Assembly (NCBI GenBank): GCA_007258455.2
Contig: VDFB02000001.1
Span: 18,613,001-18,677,000 of the forward strand
Reading direction: 5' to 3'
Source: Sequoia sempervirens
Taxonomy: Eukaryota > Streptophyta > Pinopsida > Cupressales > Cupressaceae
DNA: 64,000 bases
A model generated the notes under the pieces. It saw nothing but the letters and a program-made list of their open reading frames with translations, was not told where the DNA came from and searched no databases. Position numbers and translations under genes: made by a program. Shown here one piece after another: positions 49,921 to 62,278 of this stretch. Each line of letters begins with the position of its first letter. The first letter of the stretch is position 1.

Positions 49921-52900
49921 CCTTCAATTTTTTTTTAGTTATAGCTGAATTTAGGGAATCGCTTGTGTTTGAGTTTTTGTGGGCTAGTGATTAACTTTGG
50001 TGAGTACGATAGTGGACTGTACTATAGTTGTGTATACTATATGCATATTTTTATTTGCCTTTCATGAAACTTCATTTTTTGTTGAGTTATAGTCGCACTT
50101 AGGAAACCGCTCATTTTTTAGTTTTCGTGGGCCATCAATCAACTTTGGTGACTATGATTTTGGATTGCGCTATAGTTTTCCATTTTGTACTTGTATTTTC
50201 TATCGCCTTTTGCAAACCTTCATTTTTTCTTAAGGTTTAGCCGCATTTAGGGAAACCGCGAGTTTGAATTTTCGTGGGCCATCGATCAATTTTGGTGAGT
50301 AAGGTTTTGGATTACACTGTAGTTGTTTATTATGAACACTAATTTTCTATACACATTTTTTATATAACCTTTCATGAACTTTAATTTTTTTTTGAGTTAT
50401 AACCGCATTTCAAAAACTGGTCATGTTTAAGTTTTTATTGGGCCATCAATCATCTTTGGTGACTACAATTGTGGATTGTACTATAGTTGTGCATTTTGTG
50501 AGCATATTTCTAATTGACTTTCAGAAACTTTCATTTTTTGTTGAGTTATAGCCGTATTAGGAAACCGCTCATGGTTGAATTTTTGTGGGCCATCGATCAA
50601 CTTTGGTGACTATGATAATGGATCACATTGTAGTTGTACTATAGTTGTGCATTTGGAATGCATATTTTTAATTGCCTTTCATGAACCTTCAATTTTTTTT
50701 AGTTATAGCCACATTTAGCAAAACACTCATGTTTGAGTTTTCGTGGACGATCGATCAACTTTGATGACTACGCCTATGGATACACTTTAGTTGTGCATTC
50801 TATACGTGTATTTTGTATTGCCTTTCGTGAACCTTCATTTTTTGTTGAGTTATAGCCACATTTAGGAAAATGCTCGTGTTTGAATTTTCGTCGGCCATTG
50901 ATCAACATTTTTTACTACGATTATCAATTACACTCTAGTTGCGAATTTTATACACATATTTTCTATCGCCTTTCGTGAACCTTCATGTTTGGTTGAGGTA
51001 TGCCTCACTTAGGAAACCGCTTGTATTTGAGTTTTCGTGGGCCATATATCAACTTTGTTGACTACGATTATTGATTACACTGTAGTTGTGCATTCTATAC
51101 AGTGTAGTTGTACTGTAGTTGTGTATTTTGTACGCATATTTTTAATCGCATTTCAGCTGCGTTTATTTTCTTTTTACTTATAGCTGCATTTAGGAAAATA
51201 CTCGTGTTTGAGTTTTTGTGGGCCATCAATAAAATTTGCTGACTACACCTGTGGATTATAATTTAGTTGTGCATTCTATACGCGTATTTTCTATTGGCTT
51301 TCACGAGCCTTCAATTTTTGTTGAGTTATAGCCGCATTTAGGAAATTACTCCTGTTTTAGTTTTTGTGGGCTATTGATAAACTTTGGTGACTACGATTTT
51401 GGATTGTATTGTCATTGTGCATTCTATACACATATTTCTAATCACCTTTCACAAACCTTCATTTGTTGTTGAGTTATAACTGCATTTAGGAAAACGCTCG
51501 TGTTTGAATTTTCATGGGGCATCAATAAACATTTTTACTACGATTGTCAATTACACTATAGTTGTGCATTGTATATGCATATTTTCTATTACCTTTTGTG
51601 AACCTTCTTTTTTGTTTAGTTATAACCACACTTAGGAAACTCCTCATGTTTTAGTTTTCTTGCACCATCGATCAACTTTGGTGACTACGATTGTGGATTG
51701 CACTGTAGTTGTCCAGTATGTACACGTATTTTCTATCGCATATAACAAACCTTCTTTTTCCCTTGAGTTATAGCCACATTGAGGAAATTGCTCATGTTTG
51801 AGCATTCATTTGCCATCGATCAACTTTGGTGACTACGATTGTGGATTGCACTGTAGTTGTCAATTTTCTACATGTATTTTCTAACCTTTCGTGAAACTTC
51901 ATTTTTTGTTGAGTTATAGCCGCATTTAGGAAACCGGTCGTGTTTGAGGTTCTACGTGCCATCGATCAATTTTAGTGACTATGATTGTAGATTACACTGT
52001 AGTTGTGCATTCTATACACATATTTTCTATCGCATTACGCGAACCTTCATTTTTTTGTGATTTATAGCCGCATTTAGGAAACCGCTCATGTTCAAATTTT
52101 TATTGGCCATCAATCAACATTGGCTACTACGATTGTGGATTGTAATGCAGTTGTGCATTATGTATGCATATTTTTAATCACGTTTCGGGAATCTTAATTT
52201 TTTGTTGAGTTATAGTCGCATTTAGGAAAATGCTCATGTTTGAGTTTTCGTGGATAATTGATTAGCTTTGGTGACTATGATTGTGGATTGCACTGAATTT
52301 GTCCATTTTGTACGTGTATTTTTTATCGCCTTTCATGAACCTTCATTTTTTGTTGAGTTATAGCCGCATTTAGGAAACCACTCGAGTTTGAGTTTTGTAG
52401 GGACATTAATCAACATTGGTGACTATGATTGTGGATTGTGCTGTATTTGTTCATTATGTATGCATATTTTAAATCACTTTTCACAAACTTTCACTTTTTT
52501 GTTGAATTATAGCCGTATTTAGGAAACCGTCCGTATTTGAGTTTTTGTGGGCCATCAATCAACTTTGGGGACTATGATTGTGGATTGCACTGTAGTTGTC
52601 CATTATGTACGTATATTTTCTATCACCTTTCATGAACCTTCATTCTTTGTTGAGTTATGGCCGCATTTAGGAAACCGCTCGAGTTTGAGTTTTCGTGGGT
52701 TGTCAATCAGCAATGGTGACTACGATTGTGGATTATAGTTGTGCATTCTATACGAGTATTTTCTATCACCTTCCATGAACCTTAATTTTTTTTTAGTTAT
52801 AGCTGCATTTACGAAACTGCTCATATTTGAGTTTTTATCGGGCATTGATAAACTTTGGTGACTACGATTGTGGATTAGACTGTTGTTGTCCATTTTGTAC

Positions 52901-53050
52901 CTATATTTTCTGTTGACTTTTGCGAACCTTCATTTTTCATTGAGTTATAGCCGCACTTAGAAAACTGCGCTTGTGTTTGATTTTTCATGGTCGATTGATC
53001 AACTTTAGTGACTACAATTGTGGACTGCAATGTAGTTTTTCATTATGTAC

Positions 53051-53813
53051 AATGTAATCCACAAGCGTAGTCACGAAAATTGATCGATGGCCAATGAAAA
53101 CTTAAACTCAAGCAGTTTCCTAAATGTGGCTATAACTCAATGAAAAATGAAGGTTCGCAGAAGGCGATAGAAAATAAGTGTATAGAATGAACAACTACAG
53201 TGTAATCCACAATCATAGTTACCAAAGTTAACCGATTGCCCACGAAAACTAAAACATGAGCAGTTTCCTATTTGCAGCTATAACTCAACAAAAAATGAAC
53301 GTTCACGAAAGGCGATAGAAAATACACTAAATCCACAACTATATTTTAATCCACAAGCATATTGTCACCAATGTTGATCGATGGCCCATGAAAACTCAAA
53401 CTCGAGAGGTTTCCCAGAAATGACAATAACACAACAAAAAATGAAGGTTCCTGAAAGGCGGGAGAAAATATGCGTACAAAATGGAAAACTACAATGGAAT
53501 CCACAATTGTAGTCACCAAAGTTGATCGATGGCCCACAAAAAATTGAACATGAGTGATTTCCATAATGCGGCTATAACTCAGCAAAAAATGAAGGTTCGC
53601 GAAAGAAGATAGAAAATACGCTTATAGAATGCACAACTACATTGTAATCCACAAGCATAACTACATTGTAATCCACAAGCGTAGTCACAAAAGTCGATCG
53701 ATGACGCACAAAAAACTCAAACTCAAGCATGGGCGATTTCCGAAATCACCGATTGTAGTGAAGCATGAGCGGTTTCCGAAATCACCACCCATAGTCAAGC
53801 ATGAGCGGTTTCT
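53051..53813 (-). repeat. Short satellite A segment, minus orientation
   Basis: About five minus-orientation monomers forming a 763-bp inversion within a plus domain. The distal end (53720-53813) is a microsatellite-like expansion of a monomer piece. Confidence 0.93.
53725..53813 (-). repeat. Short tandem repeat of an A monomer fragment
   Basis: Three degenerate copies of a piece of about 37 bases with the core AAGCATGAGCGGTTTCCGAA and ATCACC. It is built from the GAGCGGTTTCC part of the monomer joined to a remnant of GTAGTCACC. It lies directly at the orientation switch at 53813. A replication-slippage origin at the turn is inference. Confidence 0.8.
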
Positions 53814-53897
53814 ACAATTGTTGATTGCACTATAGTTATCAATTCTATACTAGTATTTTCTAATGCCTTTCTCAAACTTTTGTTTTTTGTTGAGTTA
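53814..53897 (+). repeat. Remnant of satellite A, plus orientation
   Basis: Little more than half a monomer (ATTGCACTATAGTTATC through TTTGTTGAGTTA) between an inversion point and B block 6. It breaks off inside the GTTGAGTTATAG box and enters B at ATAAGTAGTTCTTG. Confidence 0.88.
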
Positions 53898-54688
53898 ATA
53901 AGTAGTTCTTGAAAAAGATTGATTTTTTTGAAAAGTAGTAGTAGAGGTAACAAAGGAAAGTTTTTTAAATCTTTTAATGAAAAATCTGAGAAATGGGTTT
54001 TGTAGAGAATGTTATTATTATTAGACCCATATTGTCATATTTTTGAAAAGCTAATTTTTCACTAACAGGAAAGAACTCCTCAAAATTAGAATCCACGAAA
54101 CAATTTTTTTTGGGAAAATCGAGATATGGGTTTTATAGGTGCTCTTGTGCTCAAGAGACCTAGATTGTCCGTTTTTTGAAAAAATAATTTGTTTTTGAAG
54201 AAGAATTTTTTTTTGAAAAGTACAAGCAATAGAGGTAACAAAGGCAAATTTTTGAATCATTTTGTGAAAAATATGGGAATTGAGTTTAGTAGAGAATGTC
54301 ATTCTAAGTAGACCTAGATCATCCTTTTTTTGAATAACAATTTTTTCACCAAAATGCAAGAATCCCTCAAAAATAGAATCTACAAAACAATATTTTTTTG
54401 GAAAAATCAAAATACGGGTTTTATAGGTGCTTGTGTGCTCAAGAGACCTTATCTTCCGTTTTTGAAAAAATAAGTTGTCCTTGAAAAAGAATTTTTTGAA
54501 AACTAGAAGTAGTAGAGGTAACTAAGGCAATTTTTTTGAAAATTCTGATAAATGGGTTTTGTAGAGAATGTCATTCTGAGAAGACCCATATCGTCCTTTC
54601 TTCAAAAAACATTTTTTTCACCAACATGCAAAAACCCCTAAAAATTGAATCTACGAAACAATTTTATTTGTGAAAATCAAAAAAAATT
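53898..54688 (-). repeat. Satellite B block 6, minus orientation
   Basis: Just under three B units in the minus orientation. The variant CTCAAGAGACC (seen as GGTCTCTTGAGC on the other strand) is shared with units at about 25445, 26310 and 37478. The right edge enters A-plus through TCAAAAAAAATTGTTGAG, the mirror of the border at 1350. Confidence 0.93.
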
Positions 54689-55046
54689 GTTGAGTTATAG
54701 CCGCATTTAGGAAACCACTCGTGTTTGAGTTTTTGTGGGCCATCGATCAACTTCAGTGACTACGCTTGTGGATTACACTATAGTTGTGCACTCTATATGC
54801 ATATTTTCTATAGCGTTTTGCAAACCTTAATTTTTCATTGTGTTATGGCCGGAATTATGAAACCGCTAGTCTTTGAGTTTTCGTGGGCCTTGATCAGATT
54901 TGGTGACTACGATTGTGGATTAGACTGTAGTTGTGCATTCTATATGCATATTTTCTCTCACGAATCTTCATTTTTTGTTGAGTTGTTGCCGCATTTAGGA
55001 AAACTGCTTGTGTTTAATTTTTTGTGGGCCATCGATCAACTTTCGT

Positions 55047-55130
55047 GACTACGTTTGTGGATTACACTATAGTTGTGGGCCATCAATCAACTTTGGTGAC
55101 TACGTTTGTGGATTACACTATAGTTGTGCA
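55047..55130 (+). repeat. 51-bp local tandem duplication inside an A monomer
   Basis: GACTACGTTTGTGGATTACA followed by CTATAGTTGTG begins at 55047 and again at 55098. Between the two copies the text jumps from GTTGTG back to GGGCCATCAATC, using the shared GTGG/GTGGG sequence as the join. Confidence 0.85.
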
Positions 55131-58100
55131 TTCTATACACGTATTTGCTATCACCTTTTGTGAACCTTCATTTTTTGTTGAGTTATAACCACAATTGGGA
55201 AACCGCTCATGTTTGAGTTTCTATGGGCCATCTATCAAGTTTGATGACTAAGATTTTTTATTGTACTATAGTTGTGCATTATGTATAGATATTTTTAATT
55301 GCTTTTCACAAACCTTCATTTTTCGTTGAGTTATAGCCGCACTTAGCAAACTGATCGTGTTTTAGTTTTTATGGGCTGTCGATCAACTTTGGTGACTACG
55401 ATTGTGGATTGCACTCTAGTTGTCCATTCTGTATGGGTATTTTCGATAGCCTTTCACAAACTTTCATTTTTCGTTGAGTTATAGCCACACTTAGGAAACT
55501 AATCGTGTTTTTGTTTTTTGGGCCGTCGATCAACTTTGGTGACTACGATTGTGGATTGCACTCTAGTTGTCCATTATGTATGGGTATTTTCGATAGCCTT
55601 TCGTGAACCTTCTTTTTTTTCTTGTGGATTACATTGTAGTTGGTGCATTGAATACGTGTATTTTCTATGGCCTTTCGTGAACCTTCATTTTTTTTTAGTT
55701 ATAGCCACATTAAGGAAACAGCTCGTGTTTGAGTTTTCGTGTGCCGTCGATCAACTTGTGTTACTAAGATTGTGGATTACACTATAGTTGAGCATTCTAT
55801 GCGCATATTTTCTATCGCCTTTTGCGAATCTTCATTTTTCGTTGAGTTATAGCCGCACTTAACAAACTGCATGTGTTTGAGTTTTCGTGGGCCATCGATC
55901 AACTTTGGTGACTATGATTGTGTATTTTATTGTAATTTTTAATTTTGTACGTGTATTTTCTATCTCCTTTCACAAACCTTCATTTTTTGTTGAGTTATAG
56001 CCACATTTAGGAAAACACTCGTATTTGAGATTTTGAGGGCCATCAATCAATTTTGGTGACTACAATTGTGGATTGCACTATAGTTGTCCATTATGTACGT
56101 GTATTTTCTATCGCCTTTCGTGAACCTTCATTTTTTGTTGAGTTATAGCCGCATTTAGGGAATCGCTCGTGATATAATTTTCGTGGGCCATCAATCAACT
56201 TTGGTCAATACAATTGTGATTAAATTGTAGTTCTGCATTACGAAGGCTATTTTTCTATCGCTTTTCACAAACCTTCATTTTTTTTTGAGTTAGAGCCCCA
56301 TTTACGATACCTCTCATGTTTGAGTTTTTGTGGGCCATCGATTAACTTTGGTGACTACGATTGTGGATTACACTATTGTTGTGTATACTCTAAGCGTATT
56401 TTCTATCACCTTTCGTGAACCTTCATTTTTCGTTGAGCTCTAGCCGCACTTAGTAAACCGCTCGTGTTTGAGTTTTCGTGGGCCATCGATCAACTTAAGT
56501 GACTATGATTTTGGATTGCATTGTAGTTGTGCATTATGAATTGTAATTTTCTATTTCCTTTTGCGAACCTTCATTTTTTGTTGTGTTATAGCCGCATTTA
56601 GGAGACCGCTGATGTTTTAATTTTTGTGGGTCATTGATCAACTTTGGTGACTACGCTTGTGGATTACACTGTAGTTGCGCATTCTATAACTTTATTTTCT
56701 ATCGCCTTTCGCAAACCTTCATTTCTTGTTGAGTTATAGCCGCATTTAGGAAACTACTCATGTTTGATTTTTCGTTACCCATCTATCAACTTTGCTGACT
56801 ACGCTTGTCGATTACACTGTAGTTGTGCATTCCATACACGTATTTTCTATTGCTTTTCACGAACCTTCATTTTTTAATGAATTATAGCCACATTTAGGAA
56901 ACCGCTAATGTTTGTGTTTTTCTGGGCCATCGATAAACTTTCTTGACTACGATTGTGGATTCTACTATACATTTGCATTCCACATATTTTAAATCGCCTT
57001 TCCCGAACCTTTAGTTTTTGTTGAAATATAGCAGCATTTAGGAAAATGCTCGTGTTTGAGTTTTTGTAGGCCATCTATCAATTTGGTTGTCTACGATTGT
57101 CGATTGCATTGTAGTTGTCCATTTTGTACTTATATTTTCAATCATCTTTCGTGAACTTCATTTTCTGTTTAGTTATAGTAGCATTTGAGAAATCGTTGTG
57201 ATTGAGTTTTCATGGGCCATCGATTAACTTTGTTGACTAAAATTGTGGATTGCACTGTAGTTATGCGTTATGAATGCCAATTTTGTATCGCCTTTTGCGA
57301 AACTTCAGTTTTTGTTGAGTTATCGCTGTATTTACTAAATCGCTTGTGTTTAATTTTTTGTTGGCCATCAATCAACTTTGGTGAATACACTTGTGGATTA
57401 CACTATAGTTGTGCATTCTATACATGTATTTTCTATCGCCTTTCACGAACCTTCATTTTTTGTTGAGTTATAGCCACATATAGCAAACCGTTCGAGCTTG
57501 AGTATTCGTGGGCCATCGTTAAACTTTGGTGACTATGCCTGTGGATTACATTGTAGCTGTGCAATCTATACATGTATTTTCTATCATCTTTTTGCAAACC
57601 TTCATTTTTTGGTAAGTTATAGCCGCATTTAGGAAACCGTTCGTGTTTGAGTTTTCGTAAACCATCGATGAATTTTGGTGACTACGAATGAGGATTGCAC
57701 TATAGTTGGTCCATTTTGTACATGTATATTATATTGCCTTTTGTAAAGCTTCATTTTTTAGTGATTTATAGCCGTATTTAGGGAACCGCTCATGTTTGAG
57801 TTTTCGTGGGCCATTGATCAACTTTGGTGACTATGATTATGGATTGCACTTTAGTTTACCATTTTGTATGTGTATTTTATATCGTCTTTCGTGAACCTTC
57901 ATTTCTTTTTTAGTGATAGGACCATTTAGCAAACCGCTCGATTTTGAGTTTTCGTGGGTCATAGATCAACTTTTGTGACTATGCTTGTGGATTACACTAT
58001 AGTTGTGCATTCTATAGGCGCATTTTCTATTGCCTTTCGCGAACCTTCATTTTTTGTTTTAGTTATAGGCGCATTTACGAAACCGATCGTGTTTGAGTTT

Positions 58101-58714
58101 TTGTGGGCAATATCAACTTTGGTGACTACGATTGTGGATTACACTATAGTTGTGTATTTTTTATCGCATTTCGTGAACCTTACTTTTTTGTTGAGTTATA
58201 GCTGCATTTAGGAAACCACTCATGTTTGAGTTTTTGTGGGTCATTAATCAACTTTAGTGACTATGATTGTGGATTGTACTGTAGTTTTGCATTCTACAAT
58301 TGTATTTCCTATCACTTTTTGCAAACCTTCATTTTTTATTTTGTTATAGCCGCATTCAGGAAGCCGCTCATGTTTGAGGTTTTCTGGGCCATTGATCAAC
58401 TTTGGTGATTACGATTGTCGATTACACTGTAATTGTGCATTCTATTCGATTGTGGATTGCACTATAGTTGTCCATTCTGTACACGTATTTTCTATCCCCT
58501 TTCATGAATGTTCATTTATTGTTGAGTTATAGCCGCATTTATGAAACCACTCAAGTTTTAGTTTTCGTGGCCCATCGATAAACTTTGGTGACTATGCTTT
58601 TTGATTACATTGTAGTTGTGCATTTTATATTCGTATTTTCTATTGCCCTTTGCGAACCTTCATTTTTTGTTTAGTTATTGCCGCATTTAAGAAATCGCTT
58701 TTGTTTGAGTTTTT

Positions 58715-60105
58715 ATGGCCATCGATCAACTTTGGCGACTAAGATTGTGAACCTTCCTTTTTTGTTGTGTTATAACTGTATTTAGGAAAACCCTCATGTT
58801 TGAGTTTTTGTGGTCCATCAATCAACTTTGGTGACTACGATTGTGGATTGTACTGTAATTGTACATTTTTTTATGTATATTTTTAATCACCTTTCACGAA
58901 ACTTTATTTTTTGTTGATTTATACCCGCATTTAGGAAAACGCTCGTATTTGAGTTTTCGTGGGCCATCGATCAACTTTGGTGACTACGCTTGTGGATTAC
59001 ACTGTACTTGTGAATTTTATACGCGTATTTTCTAACATCTTTTCTGAACCTTCATTTTTTATTCTTTTATAGCCACACCTGCTCATGTTTGAGTTTTCGT
59101 GGGCCATTGATTAACTTTGGTGATTGCAATTGTGAATTGCATAGTAGTTTTGCATTATAAACTCTAATTTTCTATCCCCTTTCAAGAACCTTCATTTTTT
59201 GTTGAGTTATAGCCACATTTAGGAAATCGTGTTTATTTGAGTTTTTGTGGGCCATCATTCAACTTTGGTGACTACGATTGTGGATTATACTATGGTTGTG
59301 CATTATGTACGCATATTTTAAATCTCCTTTCACGAACCTTGATTTTTTGTTGAGTTATAGTTGCATTTAGGAAAACGCTCATGTCTGAGTTTTCGTGGGC
59401 CATCAATTAATTTTGGTGACTACGATTGTGGATTGCACTGTAGTCGTCCATTCTGTACATGTATTTTACATCGCCTTTCGTGAACATTCATTTTTTGTTG
59501 TGTTATAGCCACATTTAGGAAACCGCTTGTGTTTGAGCTTTCGTGGGGCATCGATCAACTTTGGTGACTATGGTTGTGGATTGCACTATCGTTGTCCATT
59601 GTGAATGCTTATTTCTATCATCTTTCGTGAACCTTAATTTTTATTTGAGTTATAGCTGCACCTAGGAAACCGCTCGTGTTTGAGGTTTTGTGGGTCATCG
59701 ATCAACTTTGGTTATTACACTTGTGGATTACACTATAGTTATGCATTCTATACGTTTCTTTTCTATCACTTTTCATGAATCCTTATGTTTTTTTGAGTTA
59801 TAGCAACATTTAGGAAACCGCTTATGTTTGAGTTTTTCTGGGCCATTGACTACGATTGTGGATTGTATTGTAGTTGTGCATTTTGTACGCATATTTTTAA
59901 TCGCCTTTCACGAACCTTAATTTTTTGTTGAGTTATTGCCACATTTATGAAAATGCTCGTGTTTGAGTTTTTGTGTGCAATCGATGAACTTTGGTAAGTA
60001 CGATTTCGAATTGAACTCTAGTTGTCCATTCTGTACACAGATTTTCTATCACCTTTCATGGACCTTATCTTTTTGGTGAGTTATAGCTGCATTTAGAAAG
60101 CCACT
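58715..60105 (+). repeat. Long-range duplication, right copy
   Basis: Counterpart of 42060-43460; all shared markers keep their order and, after the first, the offset stays at 16644-16645 bp. Copies differ at many single bases, especially CG, TG and CA positions, so the event is not very recent. Confidence 0.82.
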
Positions 60106-61015
60106 AGTGTTTGAGTTTTTGTGCATTATTCATCAATTTTGGTGACTACGTTTGTGGATTGTACTGTAATTATCCATTTTGTATGCAGATTTTCTATCTC
60201 CTCTTTTGAACCACTTTTTTGGTGAGTTATAGATACATTTAGGAAACCGTATTTGAGTTATCATGGGCCATTGATCAATTTTATTGACTACGATTGTGGA
60301 TTGCACTTCAGTTGTCCATTTTTTACTCCTATTATCTATCACCCTTCTTGAATCTTATTACACTGTAGTTGTGCATTCTATATGCGTATTTTCAATCGCC
60401 TTTCGCAAATCTTCATTTTTTGTTGATTTATAGTTGTACTATTGTTGTTCATTCTCTATGCATATTTTTAATCGCCTTTCATCATCCTTCATTTTTTATT
60501 GACTTATAGCCGCATTTAGGAAAATGCTCATGTATGAGTTTACGTGGGCCATAGATAAACTTTAGTGACTATGATTATGGATTATATTGTAGTTGTGCAT
60601 TCTATACGTGTATTTTCTATCGCCTTTTGCGAACATTCAATTTTCATTGAGTTATGGCTACACTTATGAAACCACTCGTGTTTGAGTTTTTGTGGGCCAT
60701 TGATCAACTTTGGTAACTATGATTTTTGTTTGCATTGTAGTTGTCCATTATGTACGCATATTTTCTATCGCATTTCTTGAACCTTCATTTTTTGTTGAGT
60801 TATAGCCGCATTTAGGAAAACACTCAAGTTTTAGTTTTCGTGGGCCATTGATCAATTTTGGTGACTACACTTGTGGATTACACTGTAGTTGTGCATTCTA
60901 TATGCGTATTTTCTATTCCCTTTTGCAAACATTCATTGTTTGTTGAGTTATAGCCATATTCATGAAACCGCTCATGTTTGAGTTTTTTTGGGCCATCTAT
61001 CAACTTTGATGACTA

Positions 61016-62278
61016 CGATTATTGTGTTAACTGGTATAGTTGATCGATGCGTAAGCATTTTTTGTTTTCCAGCGCAAACCTTCATTTTTTTGTTGGTTTC
61101 GCCGCATTTGAGGAAAATGTAGCAGTTTCATTTTCGTAATAGACCGTAGTCAACTTTAGTCACCGCTGAGTGGATTGTACTATGGTTGTGCATTCTATCA
61201 GCGTAATTTTATAAAACTTCGTGAATAACTATTTTTGTTGAATTATAGCTGCATTTAGGAAACCGCTCCTATTTGAGATTTTTTGGGCAATCAATCAAGT
61301 TTGGTGACTAAGATGTTTCATTGTACTGTAGTTTTCCATTTTGTACGCAATTTTTTTATCGCCTTTTGATGAACCTTCATTTTTTTGTTGAGTTAATAGC
61401 CACATTTAAGAAAATGTTCCTGTTTGAGTTTTCGTGGACCATCAATCAACTTTGGTGACTAAACTTTATGGTTACAACGTAGTTATGCATCCCGCTATAA
61501 AGCATTTCTATTAGCACTGGCTGAACAATACCATTTTTGTAGAGTTTATAGCCGCATTTAAAGAAATGGCTCATGTTTGAATTTTTTGGGCCATCAGATG
61601 AACTTTTGGTGGCCTACAAATTGTGGATTGCACCTATAGTTAATGCATTCCTATAGCATTATTTTCTATTGCCCAGCACGGTGATCCTTCAATTTTTCTA
61701 GAGTTATGGCGTTTAAAACTGCTCTATGTTTGATTTTTTACCATCGATCAACTTTGGTGACTAAAATTATGGAGTGCACTATGGTTACGTACATTTTAAT
61801 ACTTGCAATTGCCTTTCATAAAACATTTTTTAACGGTTTACTTGGACGCTCGGAGACGAACTTCATGTTTGTTTGATGAAATGCTTTGGTTAATACGGAT
61901 TATGGATTACATTGTAGTTGTGCATTCCATACATTATCTTTGTACCTTTTAATGGGGCCTTCGACTTTGTTGACTTATAACAGCACCATTGGAAACCTCC
62001 ATGTTTGAGTTTTTGTGACCATCGGTCAGCATTCTGATTGTGGATTAACCATATAGTTGTTACATTTTCAGCGCCTTATTGACAATTGTTGAATTACGCG
62101 AACCTTCATTTTGTGAGTTATGAAGTAGCTTCACAAATACCAGGTGAACTACAGGTTTTTTGTAGTACGTGATTGTGGATTACAACTTTACGTAATTCGG
62201 TATTCTATCTGGCGTATTTTTAACACGTGACGTTTGTTCATTTTCCCCGTTGAACCATAACCACACATACAAAACCAC
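61016..62278 (+). repeat. Heavily degraded satellite A segment
   Basis: The same boxes remain visible in plus order (for example GTTGAGTTAATAGCC, CAATCAACTTTGGTGACTA, GATTGTGGATTAC). However, they are broken by frequent one- to several-base insertions and deletions and by non-satellite stretches such as GATGCGTAAGC, GACGCTCGGAGACG and TACCAGGTGAACTACAGG. Sequence on both sides is clean. Two readings are possible: an old, decayed stretch, or low-quality consensus from noisy long reads in a collapsed repeat. Confidence 0.8.

Larger units (their letters stand above)
45844..53050 (+). repeat. Satellite A array, plus orientation
   Basis: About 49 plus-orientation monomers with two clear higher-order patterns: a dimer at 47.7-48.2 kb and a trimer at 48.6-49.9 kb. 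Short slippage-type additions lie at about 50640 and 51100 (repeated GTAGTTGTACT). The array ends at a turn near 53050, where GTGGACTGCAATG faces AATGTAATCCAC around a loop of about 18 bases. Confidence 0.95.
54689..61015 (+). repeat. Satellite A array, plus orientation
   Basis: About 43 plus-orientation monomers. A 51-bp local duplication lies at 55047-55130. The monomers at about 58090-58390 match those at 40.07-40.28 and 41.45-41.6 kb, sharing GTAGTTTTGCATTC, GTATTTCCTATCAC and a CAGGAAGCCGC-like box. From 58715 it carries the right copy of the 16.645-kb duplication. Shortened monomers lie near 58430, 60360 and 60430. Confidence 0.95.

Noticed and set aside
54051..54410. Longest open frame (119 codons, minus strand)
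   Set aside because: It lies entirely in B block 6 and reads the B repeat; the same peptide pieces recur in other B blocks.
61016..62278. A unique gene or regulatory island inside the array
   Set aside because: Satellite A boxes are still recognisable throughout in the right order, and no open frame or RNA structure is present.
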